64,000 nt of DNA from Mesorhizobium intechi (GTDB lineage Bacteria; Pseudomonadota; Alphaproteobacteria; Rhizobiales; Rhizobiaceae). This document shows, one piece after another, positions 40,903 through 49,920 of this stretch. The DNA lies in the NCBI RefSeq assembly GCF_002879535.1, contig NZ_PNOT02000169.1:1-64000 (forward strand), written 5' to 3'. The notes beneath the pieces are model-generated. The model ran no database searches, was not told the origin of the DNA, and worked only from the letters and a program-made list of their open reading frames with translations. The position numbers were made by a program, and so were the translations under genes. Within the stretch, counting starts at the first letter, position 1. Every line of letters begins with the position of its first letter.

Positions 40903-42919
40903 GCAAGCGCTCCTCCCGATGTTCGCGGTCGATGTCGACGCTGAGCCCACGCACGTGGGTTGCACTGGGACAGCTCGCGACAAACTGCTGGTGAAGGATT
41001 TGGGTCGACAGCACGCCGACGAGCGCCATGTTGTCGGCATTGGAAAGATCACCGTCACCGGTCCTCGCCTGGCACTTGCCGAGCAGGCGCGTGACCGAAG
41101 CCGGATCGAAAACATTCGCCTTGCGTATCGCCGTCTCCGAAAGCGCTTCGCGAATGTATTCCGGTGCGTCGTCGGCGACGAAGCAAAGCGCATTGGGCGC
41201 TCGGAACGGCTGCTTCTTGCGCGTTACGATCTCGGAGGGCACGATCGGCTCCGCCACGCGTTTCAGCACGTGCTTCTCATCGAGGACACGCAGCTTGTAG
41301 GAAGGCGGAAGTGAATTCGCGAGCCTGACAAGTTCATCGTCCAGGAACGGGAAGCGCCCCTCGACGGAGTGAGCCATCAGCATCCTGTCGCCCTGCGAGG
41401 AAAGCAGATAGCCCGACATCAACGTCTGGACCTCTAGGTACTGGTCCTGCGCAAGAGGGCTCCAACGCGAAAACGCCGCGGGCAAGCGGCCAAGCAACTC
41501 CGACACGGCATCGCGGCGCTGCGAATCGGCGCGCAGATCCGCGGAGAACAGGCGCTTGATGGCGCCGGTGCTGCGCCAGCGCGTGTCATGGGCAAAGCCG
41601 GGCGCGTCATAAGCCTCGATCCCGCGTCCGAAGAACTGGCGCGCCATCGCTTGCTGTTGCACCGGCGAGCGGGTGAGATACGGGTAGAGGCGCTCCAGGA
41701 GGCGTGGGCGTCGTGTCGACGCCGGCTGGCGTCCCCAGAATCGGCGGACCTTGGCTTCGCGGAACAGGTCGTAGCCGGCGAACATTTCGTCGGCACCCTC
41801 GCCGGTCAGCACGACCTTGATGCCACGCTCGCGCACCAGCCTCGATAGCAGGAACAGCGGCGCCGGGGCGGTCCTCAGGATCGGGCGCTCGGTGTGGTAG
41901 ATCACATCAGGAAAGATTGCCGCGATATCGCCGCGCGAAACCACCACCTCATGGTGCTCGCTGCCGGTTGCTTCGGCAACCAGCCGCTGGAAGCGGGTCT
42001 CGTCATATTCGGCGTCGGCAAAACGCAAGGAGAATGTCTGGAAGCGTCGGCCCGCGAAGCGCCTTCCCAGTGTCGCCACAAGCGAGCTGTCCAGTCCTCC
42101 CGAGAGGTAACATCCGACAGGCACGTCGGCGCGCACCATCCGGAGTGCCGTCGCGGCCTCGAGGGCGCCACGCACGCGGTCCACCGCGTCATCGCACGAC
42201 CCGGTGAACTCGTCCTGCAGCGCTCCGCCATTCTCGGGATAGGACGGCTGCCAAAAGACCTGCTCGCGAACGGTGCCGTCCTGGTAGATGCGGACATGCC
42301 CGGGTACGAGCTCGTGGATTCCTTGAAATACCCCCTGCGGTGGAACGATCGTCCAGAGCGTGAAAGTCTGATCGAGGCCGGCAGGATCAAACGCGCGAGG
42401 GATGGTTGGATCGGCTGCGAAAATGGCCTTCACTTCACTGGCGAAATAAAGGCGGCCCGCATGCTCACAAAAATGCAGGGGGCAAATGCCGAACCGGTCG
42501 CGCGACAAGACGAGACGACCTGCTATTGAGTCCCAGATTGCGATTGCCCATTGGCCGTTCATCCGCTCGAAGGCCGCTTCGCCCCACGCGCGATACGCAT
42601 GCAGCGCGACCTCCGTGTCGCTGCGGGTTCGGAAGCGGTGGCCAAGCGCAATCAGCTTCTCCCGCAGCTCGACATAGTTGAATATTTCGCCGTTGAACAC
42701 GATCCAGGTCGTATCGCCTGTGTCCGCAAGCGGCTGCTGGCCGCTGGAAAGATCGACGACGGACAGGCGGGCATGCGCCAGCCCCGCACGCTTGTCGCGG
42801 TAAAGGCCGCGCTCGTCCGGCCCGCGATGCGCCAGCGCGCCCACCATCCGCATCAGGGCCTCGCGTGAAGGAGAAGCCGCCGCGGCGTTCAGGGCCACAA
42901 TTCCAGCGATGCCGCACAT
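40892..42919 (-). CDS. asnB: Glutamine-hydrolysing asparagine synthase/amidotransferase (copy 1)
   Basis: The 675-aa protein has Cys2 (MCGIAG) as the glutaminase nucleophile, HRGPDE, FNGEIFNY and a PP-loop (LSGGLDSS) with an ATP-site segment GEGADEMFAGY. The synthase half could form Asn or, as in related EPS/exosortase amidotransferases, amidate another carboxylate. It lies 6 bp after the NadE-like gene and overlaps the acyl ligase. A second copy lies at 55-57 kb. Confidence 0.9.
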   Translation of the reverse strand: MCGIAGIVALNAAAASPSREALMRMVGALAHRGPDERGLYRDKRAGLAHARLSVVDLSSGQQPLADTGDTTWIVFNGEIFNYVELREKLIALGHRFRTRSDTEVALHAYRAWGEAAFERMNGQWAIAIWDSIAGRLVLSRDRFGICPLHFCEHAGRLYFASEVKAIFAADPTIPRAFDPAGLDQTFTLWTIVPPQGVFQGIHELVPGHVRIYQDGTVREQVFWQPSYPENGGALQDEFTGSCDDAVDRVRGALEAATALRMVRADVPVGCYLSGGLDSSLVATLGRRFAGRRFQTFSLRFADAEYDETRFQRLVAEATGSEHHEVVVSRGDIAAIFPDVIYHTERPILRTAPAPLFLLSRLVRERGIKVVLTGEGADEMFAGYDLFREAKVRRFWGRQPASTRRPRLLERLYPYLTRSPVQQQAMARQFFGRGIEAYDAPGFAHDTRWRSTGAIKRLFSADLRADSQRRDAVSELLGRLPAAFSRWSPLAQDQYLEVQTLMSGYLLSSQGDRMLMAHSVEGRFPFLDDELVRLANSLPPSYKLRVLDEKHVLKRVAEPIVPSEIVTRKKQPFRAPNALCFVADDAPEYIREALSETAIRKANVFDPASVTRLLGKCQARTGDGDLSNADNMALVGVLSTQILHQQFVASCPSATHVRGLSVDIDREHREERLHVA

Positions 42920-42925
42920 TCCCGG

Positions 42926-43909
42926 TCAATCCTCGCCAATTTCCACGGAGAGCAAAGGCCGTGCGTGAAGGTAGTGGGCGGCCCGCCGCTTCGCGTCGAT
43001 GTCCTTGAAGACCTTCTGCAGCTGGGGCTCGGTGAGGCCGGCAACCGCCGCGACTTCATCGCTGGCGATCCCGTGGTTTAGGCCGTAGAGGCATAAATCC
43101 ATCAGATGATAGGGCAGCGCGAAGTAGAACTCCTCCTGGCTTTGCGCCATGGAGAATGTGTCGGTGGTCGGTGCCCGCTGGCGGATTTCCTCGTCCACTC
43201 CGAGATATTCCGCGAGCTGATAAACCTGGGTTTTGTAAAGGTGGACGATCGGCATCACGTCGGCGGTTCCGTCGCCCTGCTTGACGAAAAACCCCTGGTC
43301 GTACTCCAAACGGTTTGGCGTCCCCGCAACCGCGTATCTGAGGCGGTCGGCGTGGTAGTATTCCGTCATCTTGCGCAGACGCTGCTTATAGTTGGTTGCC
43401 GCGACGATCTGCAGATAGGCGGCAGGCGACAGACGCACCGTGTCGACCTTGCCCTCCGGATCCTGGACGGTGAGCCGGGTGATGTTGAGGCCGTTGCTCT
43501 CGAGAACCGGTTCGATCACCAGCTTGCATTTCCAGCCGTCGCCATAGTCGGGAACGACGGTCCGGATCGCCTCGATCTGCCGACGGTAGGCGCCGACGGC
43601 TTCCACTGCCGGGCCTATGTCTTCCAGGATATTCTCAATGCCAAGCTGTGCCGCGACACGGCGGCCAAGTCTGAGCGAGTCGCCGGAGGAATCGCGCTCC
43701 GGCATGAACAGTCCCAGGACCCTGTCTTTGCCGAACGCCCGTGTGCACAGGGTTGCGACGACGGAGCTGTCGATGCCGCCGGAAAGGCCGACAACCACCC
43801 CGCGACGGCGGAGCGTGCCAAGAACCTGCTTGCGCAAGGTGTCAACGATGCGATCGACCTCAGCACGAGTATCGAGCACCAGCATGTCCTTGCTGAAATG
43901 TGAGATCAC
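42926..43909 (-). CDS. NadE-like PP-loop ATP pyrophosphatase
   Basis: The 327-aa protein resembles the ammonia-dependent NAD synthetase fold: PP-loop GLSGGIDSSVVATL, and C-terminal AGTPNRLEYDQGFFVKQGDGTAD, which covers the family's substrate and ATP region. There is no glutaminase domain. The GTG at 43909 overlaps the preceding stop (GTGA), with GGGAGG about 13 nt upstream; an ATG at 43885 is an alternative. In this operon it may amidate an adenylated carboxylate rather than make NAD (inference). Confidence 0.82.
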   Translation of the reverse strand: MISHFSKDMLVLDTRAEVDRIVDTLRKQVLGTLRRRGVVVGLSGGIDSSVVATLCTRAFGKDRVLGLFMPERDSSGDSLRLGRRVAAQLGIENILEDIGPAVEAVGAYRRQIEAIRTVVPDYGDGWKCKLVIEPVLESNGLNITRLTVQDPEGKVDTVRLSPAAYLQIVAATNYKQRLRKMTEYYHADRLRYAVAGTPNRLEYDQGFFVKQGDGTADVMPIVHLYKTQVYQLAEYLGVDEEIRQRAPTTDTFSMAQSQEEFYFALPYHLMDLCLYGLNHGIASDEVAAVAGLTEPQLQKVFKDIDAKRRAAHYLHARPLLSVEIGED

Positions 43910-46662
43910 GTCGATGACAGATCCTCCCTTTTGCGAGACTCGGCCGGGGAGTAGGTCCGCACGACGGCCGTCTCGATGAGCGGGCGGTTGGTGGCAAGAT
44001 TGGGCTCTATGACAAGGTCGATGTGGTTGCCCATGATCGGAACCACGTCCAAATGTGCCAGAGCGCTTTCCCAACCCAGGGCCCGAGGCATTCCCTCCCG
44101 ACGGCATCGGAACAAGGTGCCGGCGATGGGCAGCGCCGGTTTGGGTGCCGCGAGCCACTGGAAGAACGATCGCGCCCGCAAGACTTCCTGCAGTTCCAGT
44201 TTGGTTCTGAAGCTTGTCGGGCTGAACTCTCCCTTGCCAAAGCGGTCGAGAATCCTGGCGAGATACGCCTCGCAGCGCATGGCGACGGTGATCTTGGCAA
44301 GAGCCCGGCAACCCATCCGGTGGGCGGATATGCGATTGGTGCGAATGCGATGGAATGTGCGGGTAAGTGTCTCCCAATGGTTGCTCGGCTCGTCCAGAAG
44401 GCTCGTATCGAGGATACCCAAGAACCTTACCGATCGACCGGCCGCCAGAAGCCGTGCCGCGACCTCGAACGCAACCGCGCCACCAAGTGAATGGCCGAGA
44501 AGTCGCACAGGGCCGTCAGGCTGGGCGCGGTGTATCTGCTCGACCGCGGCGGCAGCCATGGCAGAGAGACTGCTGTGTCCGTCCAATATCGCGGCGAGGC
44601 CAGGATACCGAATGGGGTTCACCCGGGCGACCTTGCCCATGGCGGCTGCGAACGCAGCCAGGCTCGGACCATAGCCGACGGACCCTGGGAACAGGAAAAG
44701 AACCGGAGGGTGATGCTTCTTCGCGTGTCGTTCGCCCGCCTGCGCGGAGAGCACCGCCTCAACCATCTCGTCGAAGCTCATGCCGACGGTGAAGGCCTCG
44801 AGGCCGAGCTCTTGCCCTATGGCGCTCTCGATCGCCATGACGCAATGCAGCAGCTGCAGCGAATCTCCCCCTGCCTCATCCCAATTTCCCGCCGCGGCGC
44901 CCGTGTTGAGAACCTGCATCCACGCGTGCTGCACCACTTGCCTTGTATTCAGTTGGCCTCCTGCGGGGAGCGGCCGGGCAGTGGGCGGCTGGACGGCCGG
45001 CGCGGTCTTTTTCTCCGTGCGATCCATTTCGGTGAGCGTTGCCAGGTCTACCTTACCTCCCGGCAAGCGCGGAATCTCCGCGATAGTGTGCAACCGCAAG
45101 GGACGCAGCGGCGCCGGCAACGTCGTTTTGACGAGCTGACGAAGCTCCTCGGCGAAAGCAGCCCCGGCGAAGCGCTGGGCAACCGCGAATGCGATGAGTT
45201 CCTCGGCCGGCGTCACGATTGCCACGGCATCCGCCACCGAAGGGGCACAACGCAGGACCCGTTCGAGCTCGGCGGGCTCGACGCGTCGACCATTGATCTT
45301 GATCTGGCGCCCCTTGCGGCCGACGATGCGCAACAGGCCATCGTCGCCCAGCCGAACGAGGTCGCCGGTCGCAAAAACCCGCACACCGGGATCGTTCGGG
45401 TCCGGCCGCGCGGGAATGACGACGCCGTTCTCCCAATGACCAAGCAGGACATAGGGGCTTTTGATCAGAAGCTCTCCACTCTCGCCTGTCCCGACATCGT
45501 GTCCTGCTTCGTCGACAATAGCGAATGCCATCCCGGGAAGCAGCCTGCCGACGGGGATCGATGCGTCTTGCTCCGGCCAATCTTGCGGCAGGAACCATTG
45601 CGAGCCGGTGGTCTCGGTTGACGAGTAGCCGATCTGGATCAGGCACTGGTCCGAAACGGCTTTGCGCAGCAAGGCGATGTCCGTCCACGATACCTTCTCA
45701 CCACCGATCCGTGCCACTCTGAGCGACTGGAAAGCGTCAACGGGGGCCTCGGTCAACAGTGCCCGAAGCAGCGCCGGCACAAGATAGGCGATCGTCACGC
45801 CTTCGGCTTGAACCCGAGCACGGACTGCGCGGAGGCCGACCGCCTCGACCTCGAGAAGGTGCAACGTGGCGCCCGTCAGCAGTGCCGTAAAGATCTCCCG
45901 GCAACCGGCAATCGTGGCAGGCCCGGTCAGCGGCAGGAAAACGTCATCCGCGTTGATATGGCACGCGTCGACATATTGCCGGACCCGCCACAGCAGGCTG
46001 CGTTGGCTGTTGACGATGCCCTTGGGGCGTCCGGTGCTACCTGATGTGTAAAGCACCATTGCTGGCGCATCGACGGAAACCGAAGCGAGCTGTGGCTGCT
46101 GTGATGCCTGTTGACCGTTCGGCGCGACGCCAGCCGCAATATCGATCCATAGGACTTGCTGCGGCAAATCGATGAGGCGAACATTTCCAGCGCCTATGAT
46201 GGCGCCGAGCCGTGCGGCATTCACAATCTCGATGATCCGAGAGCCCGGATCTCTCATGTTGAGGGGAACCGAAGGCCGCCCGGCCGCCATACTCGCCAGT
46301 AAGGCCACGGCGTACCAGGCCGAGTTGGCCTGAAGGATTCCGACCGCCTGTCCTTCGGGAACGACGGCAGCGATTCGGTGCGCCAATGTCTCGACAGCCC
46401 GGAAAAGCTCGGAATAAGTCAGGCGATTGGCGCCGTCGTCTATCGCGAGCTTGTCGGGATATTGCGTTGCGACGTTTCTAAGGTGATCGAAGACGGGAAT
46501 GTCGGCAAAACCGGCGCCCATCCGCTGATAGGAGCGCCAGAGGGGCCCCCCTTGGTCAAGAGCATATTCGGGAATATCCGACCACCCGCGGGTCGTCGTC
46601 GGTCGACAATCCACCAGCAGATCTTCATGCACCGCTTCAGACTGCAAATACGCTGAAGACAT
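43906..46662 (-). CDS. NRPS-like A-T-TE synthetase (copy 1)
   Basis: The 918-aa enzyme has an adenylation domain (~60-560; LYTSGSTGRPKG, YSSTETTGSQ, FATGDLVRLGDDG, INGRRVEPAELE, GGKVD Lys), a carrier domain (GGDSLQLL, ~645) and a thioesterase (GHSLGGA nucleophile Ser, His in MGNHIDL). There is no condensation domain. By eye alignment to GrsA, the position of Asp235 is Ile, so an alpha-amino acid is an unlikely substrate. It heads the minus-strand operon. Confidence 0.9.
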   Translation of the reverse strand: MSSAYLQSEAVHEDLLVDCRPTTTRGWSDIPEYALDQGGPLWRSYQRMGAGFADIPVFDHLRNVATQYPDKLAIDDGANRLTYSELFRAVETLAHRIAAVVPEGQAVGILQANSAWYAVALLASMAAGRPSVPLNMRDPGSRIIEIVNAARLGAIIGAGNVRLIDLPQQVLWIDIAAGVAPNGQQASQQPQLASVSVDAPAMVLYTSGSTGRPKGIVNSQRSLLWRVRQYVDACHINADDVFLPLTGPATIAGCREIFTALLTGATLHLLEVEAVGLRAVRARVQAEGVTIAYLVPALLRALLTEAPVDAFQSLRVARIGGEKVSWTDIALLRKAVSDQCLIQIGYSSTETTGSQWFLPQDWPEQDASIPVGRLLPGMAFAIVDEAGHDVGTGESGELLIKSPYVLLGHWENGVVIPARPDPNDPGVRVFATGDLVRLGDDGLLRIVGRKGRQIKINGRRVEPAELERVLRCAPSVADAVAIVTPAEELIAFAVAQRFAGAAFAEELRQLVKTTLPAPLRPLRLHTIAEIPRLPGGKVDLATLTEMDRTEKKTAPAVQPPTARPLPAGGQLNTRQVVQHAWMQVLNTGAAAGNWDEAGGDSLQLLHCVMAIESAIGQELGLEAFTVGMSFDEMVEAVLSAQAGERHAKKHHPPVLFLFPGSVGYGPSLAAFAAAMGKVARVNPIRYPGLAAILDGHSSLSAMAAAAVEQIHRAQPDGPVRLLGHSLGGAVAFEVAARLLAAGRSVRFLGILDTSLLDEPSNHWETLTRTFHRIRTNRISAHRMGCRALAKITVAMRCEAYLARILDRFGKGEFSPTSFRTKLELQEVLRARSFFQWLAAPKPALPIAGTLFRCRREGMPRALGWESALAHLDVVPIMGNHIDLVIEPNLATNRPLIETAVVRTYSPAESRKREDLSST

Positions 46663-46978
46663 TCAGGGCCCCACCAAGCTGAACGTCGACCATCACTCGC
46701 CATCGAAATCTTTTCATCAATCATTCGGATGATGCCTCGATCTCGATCAGACAGCGCTTTCCCGCCGGCGGCCTCGAGGAAGCTGTCCAATTCCCCTTCA
46801 GTAACGGCCGGTCCGCCCGAAGGTCCCCGATCTTGAGACGCTTGCCAAGGGCCAATGCCGCGTGCCTCCGGCATATATGAAAGGTCATTCGAATGAACGT
46901 TGGTGTGGCTCGTAATCCGGCTAAGCTTTGATAAGCAGGCGCATGACGGCTTGCTCGGAGACATTTGGGTATTGCGTG
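46663..46978. other. Divergent promoter region with palindrome
   Basis: These 316 bp separate the A-T-TE operon from the P-loop kinase. The perfect 12-bp palindrome TCATTCGAATGA at 46885-46896 is a candidate operator. Short frames here look antisense-like and have no family features. Confidence 0.45.
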
Positions 46979-47704
46979 ATGATCATCGAGTTGTTTGGAC
47001 CGCCCGGTGCAGGCAAGACCACACTTCTTCGCGGCCTCTGCCAGGGGATGGCGAAACACGGCATCAACGTGAAGACAGTGAACGGCTACCGCCTGATTGA
47101 ATATGGGTCGGCCCAGGACGATGGTCCGGAAGTTCGCCATGGCATTGGGCGCATTGGCAAAAAGATTGCCACCTCCGGCCCGGTCTTGCTGTCGACCCTG
47201 CCGAAGGATGGTGTCGCGGCGCGGCTTCTGGCGTCAATCCCACTACGAAGCCGCACATGGTCATGGCGCATGAAGGTCGATATCGCCCTGCTGTGCGAGT
47301 CGTGGCGTCAAGCGCAGCAATCGGAAGGCTATTTTATTTTCGAGGAGGGCCTGGTCCAGGCTTTATGCGCGCTGGTTGTGCTGGCGCGAACTCCAAGCAT
47401 CGACGCGGTTCGTGACTGCCTGGCGTTCATGCCGCGACCAGACCTCCTTATCCAGCTCGATGCGCCGCAGGAAACATTGCGCCGCCGTCTCATGGATCGG
47501 CATGCGCAGCAACCGCTCCTGGAGGTCCTCCTGTTTGAACTCGGCGTGGAAAGAGGCTTGAGGCAGGCCGATATCTCAAGGGAGATCGGCAAATGCTTGC
47601 GTCAGGACGGATGGCCCCTGATGCAAGTCAACGGTGCTGAACCTCACGACCTCGACAAGGTCATCGGGCAAGTCTTGAAAGAGCACGAGACCGTCCCCGG
47701 CTGA
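46979..47704 (+). CDS. P-loop kinase-like protein (stand-alone)
   Basis: The 241-aa protein starts MIIELFGPPGAGKTT, a Walker A at residues 7-15. An acidic segment FIFEEG (~120) and a segment LLIQLDAP (~160) resemble NMP/thymidylate-like kinases; Arg-rich lid residues RRRLMDRH follow. No substrate can be named. The N-terminus closely matches the kinase domain of the fusion protein at 59747, so the two are paralogues. It lies between the two A-T-TE genes. Confidence 0.75.
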   Translation: MIIELFGPPGAGKTTLLRGLCQGMAKHGINVKTVNGYRLIEYGSAQDDGPEVRHGIGRIGKKIATSGPVLLSTLPKDGVAARLLASIPLRSRTWSWRMKVDIALLCESWRQAQQSEGYFIFEEGLVQALCALVVLARTPSIDAVRDCLAFMPRPDLLIQLDAPQETLRRRLMDRHAQQPLLEVLLFELGVERGLRQADISREIGKCLRQDGWPLMQVNGAEPHDLDKVIGQVLKEHETVPG

Positions 47705-47841
47705 CCAAGGCGACAAAAGCCAACCATTGGATTGGCTGGCGATCAAGGACTTGGTGGCGCTCTCTTCGGCGAGGCGGGTAGGCGGGTCGACCATGGACCC
47801 GTACGGCGTCGCCAACGCGACCGGCCGCGCGGTCATCGCAA

Positions 47842-48054
47842 TCATGTCGTATCGCGTTGGTCGAGCACTTCAAGCATGGTGGTCAACATGCTTCCGACTT
47901 CTTCCGAGATTTCCTCGGGGCGAATTCCCGCCTTGATGGCGTCCGCCGTCACCTGGTCGGCGAGTTTTGCCGCAAGGGTCGGATCGGATTGCGAATAGGG
48001 TGGCACATTATCCTCCACCCATTTCTGTAGAAATTCGATGCCCCGAGCGCTCAT
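47842..48054 (-). CDS. DUF768-like small rhizobial protein
   Basis: The 70-aa acidic protein starts MSARGIEFLQKWVEDNVP and has an ADQVTADAIKAGI.PEEISEEVGS core. This matches the DUF768 pattern, many copies of which occur in Mesorhizobium genomes. Function is unknown. It is downstream of, and convergent with, the P-loop kinase gene. Confidence 0.75.
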   Translation of the reverse strand: MSARGIEFLQKWVEDNVPPYSQSDPTLAAKLADQVTADAIKAGIRPEEISEEVGSMLTTMLEVLDQRDTT

Positions 48055-48101
48055 GGCGGATTAATGCGGGTTGGAGCGATTTCGTTCCGCCGAGATATGT
48101 T

Positions 48102-48140
48102 CAAGAAAACGTCAGACCCTGGTGATCCGGGTCTGACGTT
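48102..48140 (-). terminator. Rho-independent terminator of the RTX gene
   Basis: A perfect 12-bp stem (AACGTCAGACCC / GGGTCTGACGTT, 9-nt loop) at 48108-48140 lies 9 bp after the RTX gene stop and is followed on the minus strand by TTTTCTTG. Confidence 0.85.
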
Positions 48141-48149
48141 CCCCAAGGC

Positions 48150-49619
48150 TCACGCTACGATGAACGACGACGCATTCAAAGACAGATGCGGAGAAAGAGT
48201 GGCGAACTGGATCTGATGCGCGCCACCCACGCCATCGCTGTCGAAAGACAGGGCGCCGGTCGAACTGTTGTAGATGATGTGGTCGCCGCTGTCGTGCGCA
48301 CCCCTGCCCTCGTGGAATGCCGAGGTTGGAAGGGCGCCCGCTTGAAGGCCCGTGAACACGCTGTGGTCGAGCACGATCTTGTCCTGAGCCACGTTAAAAT
48401 CGGTGATCTTGTCGACATTGCCGGTCTTGAGGGCGGCATTGAAGAAAAAGAAGTCCTTGCCCCCATTTCCCGTCAGCACGTCTTTCCCGCCACCGCCGTT
48501 GATGACGTTGCTGCCGGCGTTGCCGTCTATGGTTTGGGAGAACTCGTTTCCCTTGAGGTTCATGGTCGTAGTGCCGGACCTGCTCGTGATGGCGAGGTGC
48601 TCGATCTCCGAGCCGGCCGTCAGCGCGTAACTCACCGATGCCAGCACAGTATCGTTGCCGCCGCCCAACAGTTCCACCACCTTGTCGCCGACGTTGTTGA
48701 CATAGTAGGTGTCATTGTAGCCGCCACCGATCATCGTGTCGGCGCCGGTGGTGCCGTGAAGCACATCCGCGCCGCCCGTGCCGTAGAAAGTGTGATCGCT
48801 GCTCGAAGGCACGGGACTGGGCGGGGGCACCGTGCTGGTGGGCGGAGTCGTTTCACCGGTCGAAGGCACGCTGGTGGTGCTCAGATTGTGCTGAAGGAAG
48901 AGGGCCTGCAGCGCCGGCGAGTCGCCAAGCGCGGTGTCACCCTGTTGAGAGCCCCACGCATAGGCGTAGTCGAAGGCGGGCGATGGCGCTACCTTGGCCC
49001 AGTGGTCCAGCATGGTCTGCTCCTGGGCGACGCTGGGAAGAACATATTGGCCGCCCGTATCGGTGGTGAAATTGCCGCCGCCGAACGTCTGGTAAACCGG
49101 AACGATCTGGCTGAGCGGCACGCCCGAGGCGACCGCCGCGGCCACGGTCCTGTCGATCATGTTGTAGTCGACCGTGCTCGTGCCGGTACGCACCGGGTAG
49201 GGATCCACGCCGTAATAGTCGATATGCGTGTTGGCGGGATTGAAGGTGTTTGAAAAATCGGGATTAGCCGAAGACCCCATGTTCATCATGGTGATGAAGG
49301 TCTTGGCGCCGGGCAGGTGGGTATGGATCCAGTCGGATTCCGCCTTCAGATTGTCGGCCGTGGCAAAGGTTCCCCATTTGCCCGTGGGATCGGGCTCGTC
49401 GACGAGGAAGAAGCCGAACACCTTCGGATTGCCGATAAAGGGCGTCACTTTGTCAATGAATGACGAGGTTGCGCCATTGGCTTCATTGAGCCAGACCAGA
49501 CCTTTCGTGCCAGCCGGCAAGGCGTTGAGTTCGTCCACGGATGAAACGTCGACAAGATTGAACCCGGCGGTTGCGACCTCGGAGGCCGACCCACCCGAGG
49601 CATAGTGGAGGGTTGTCAT
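48150..49619 (-). CDS. Secreted RTX-repeat protein with glycoside-hydrolase-like N-terminus
   Basis: The 489-aa protein has an N-terminal ~250 residues resembling a TIM-barrel hydrolase (FFLVDEPDP and YYGVDPYPV motifs with acidic residues). A Pro/Ser/Thr linker (~252-283) leads to calcium-binding RTX nonapeptides (GTGGADVLHG, GGGGKDVLTG). There is no N-terminal signal peptide; C-terminal RTX blocks fit type I secretion. It is probably an exported EPS-active enzyme. The hydrolase assignment is tentative. Confidence 0.78.
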   Translation of the reverse strand: MTTLHYASGGSASEVATAGFNLVDVSSVDELNALPAGTKGLVWLNEANGATSSFIDKVTPFIGNPKVFGFFLVDEPDPTGKWGTFATADNLKAESDWIHTHLPGAKTFITMMNMGSSANPDFSNTFNPANTHIDYYGVDPYPVRTGTSTVDYNMIDRTVAAAVASGVPLSQIVPVYQTFGGGNFTTDTGGQYVLPSVAQEQTMLDHWAKVAPSPAFDYAYAWGSQQGDTALGDSPALQALFLQHNLSTTSVPSTGETTPPTSTVPPPSPVPSSSDHTFYGTGGADVLHGTTGADTMIGGGYNDTYYVNNVGDKVVELLGGGNDTVLASVSYALTAGSEIEHLAITSRSGTTTMNLKGNEFSQTIDGNAGSNVINGGGGKDVLTGNGGKDFFFFNAALKTGNVDKITDFNVAQDKIVLDHSVFTGLQAGALPTSAFHEGRGAHDSGDHIIYNSSTGALSFDSDGVGGAHQIQFATLSPHLSLNASSFIVA

Positions 49620-49920
49620 GCAAATATCCTTCGTCCGATTCGGTGGCGCCCCATGCCTGCCTATTGGAAAGGATATATTAGGGCCAAATCAAATACCGGC
49701 GCCCATTGATAGAATCGTTGATCATGGCAAGGAAAGCCTATGCGACCGGAAGGCTGCCCTGGTCCTGGTACTTGTTGATTGTTTAGGGATATTTCAGCGC
49801 GGCGACGCAGGATCGGGCTGTTCTCGTTACAGCCGCAGCGCCAGCCGATTTGTTGTGGATCCGTCAGCAAGACACACGAGCGTCGTGTCTCGATTCAGCC
49901 TCCGGATGCGCGAATCACCA
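49620..49920. other. Intergenic region upstream of the RTX gene
   Basis: These 301 bp lie between two minus-strand genes and must hold the RTX promoter if it is transcribed separately. The stretch near 49665-49690 is AT-rich. No palindrome or gene was recognised. Confidence 0.4.
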
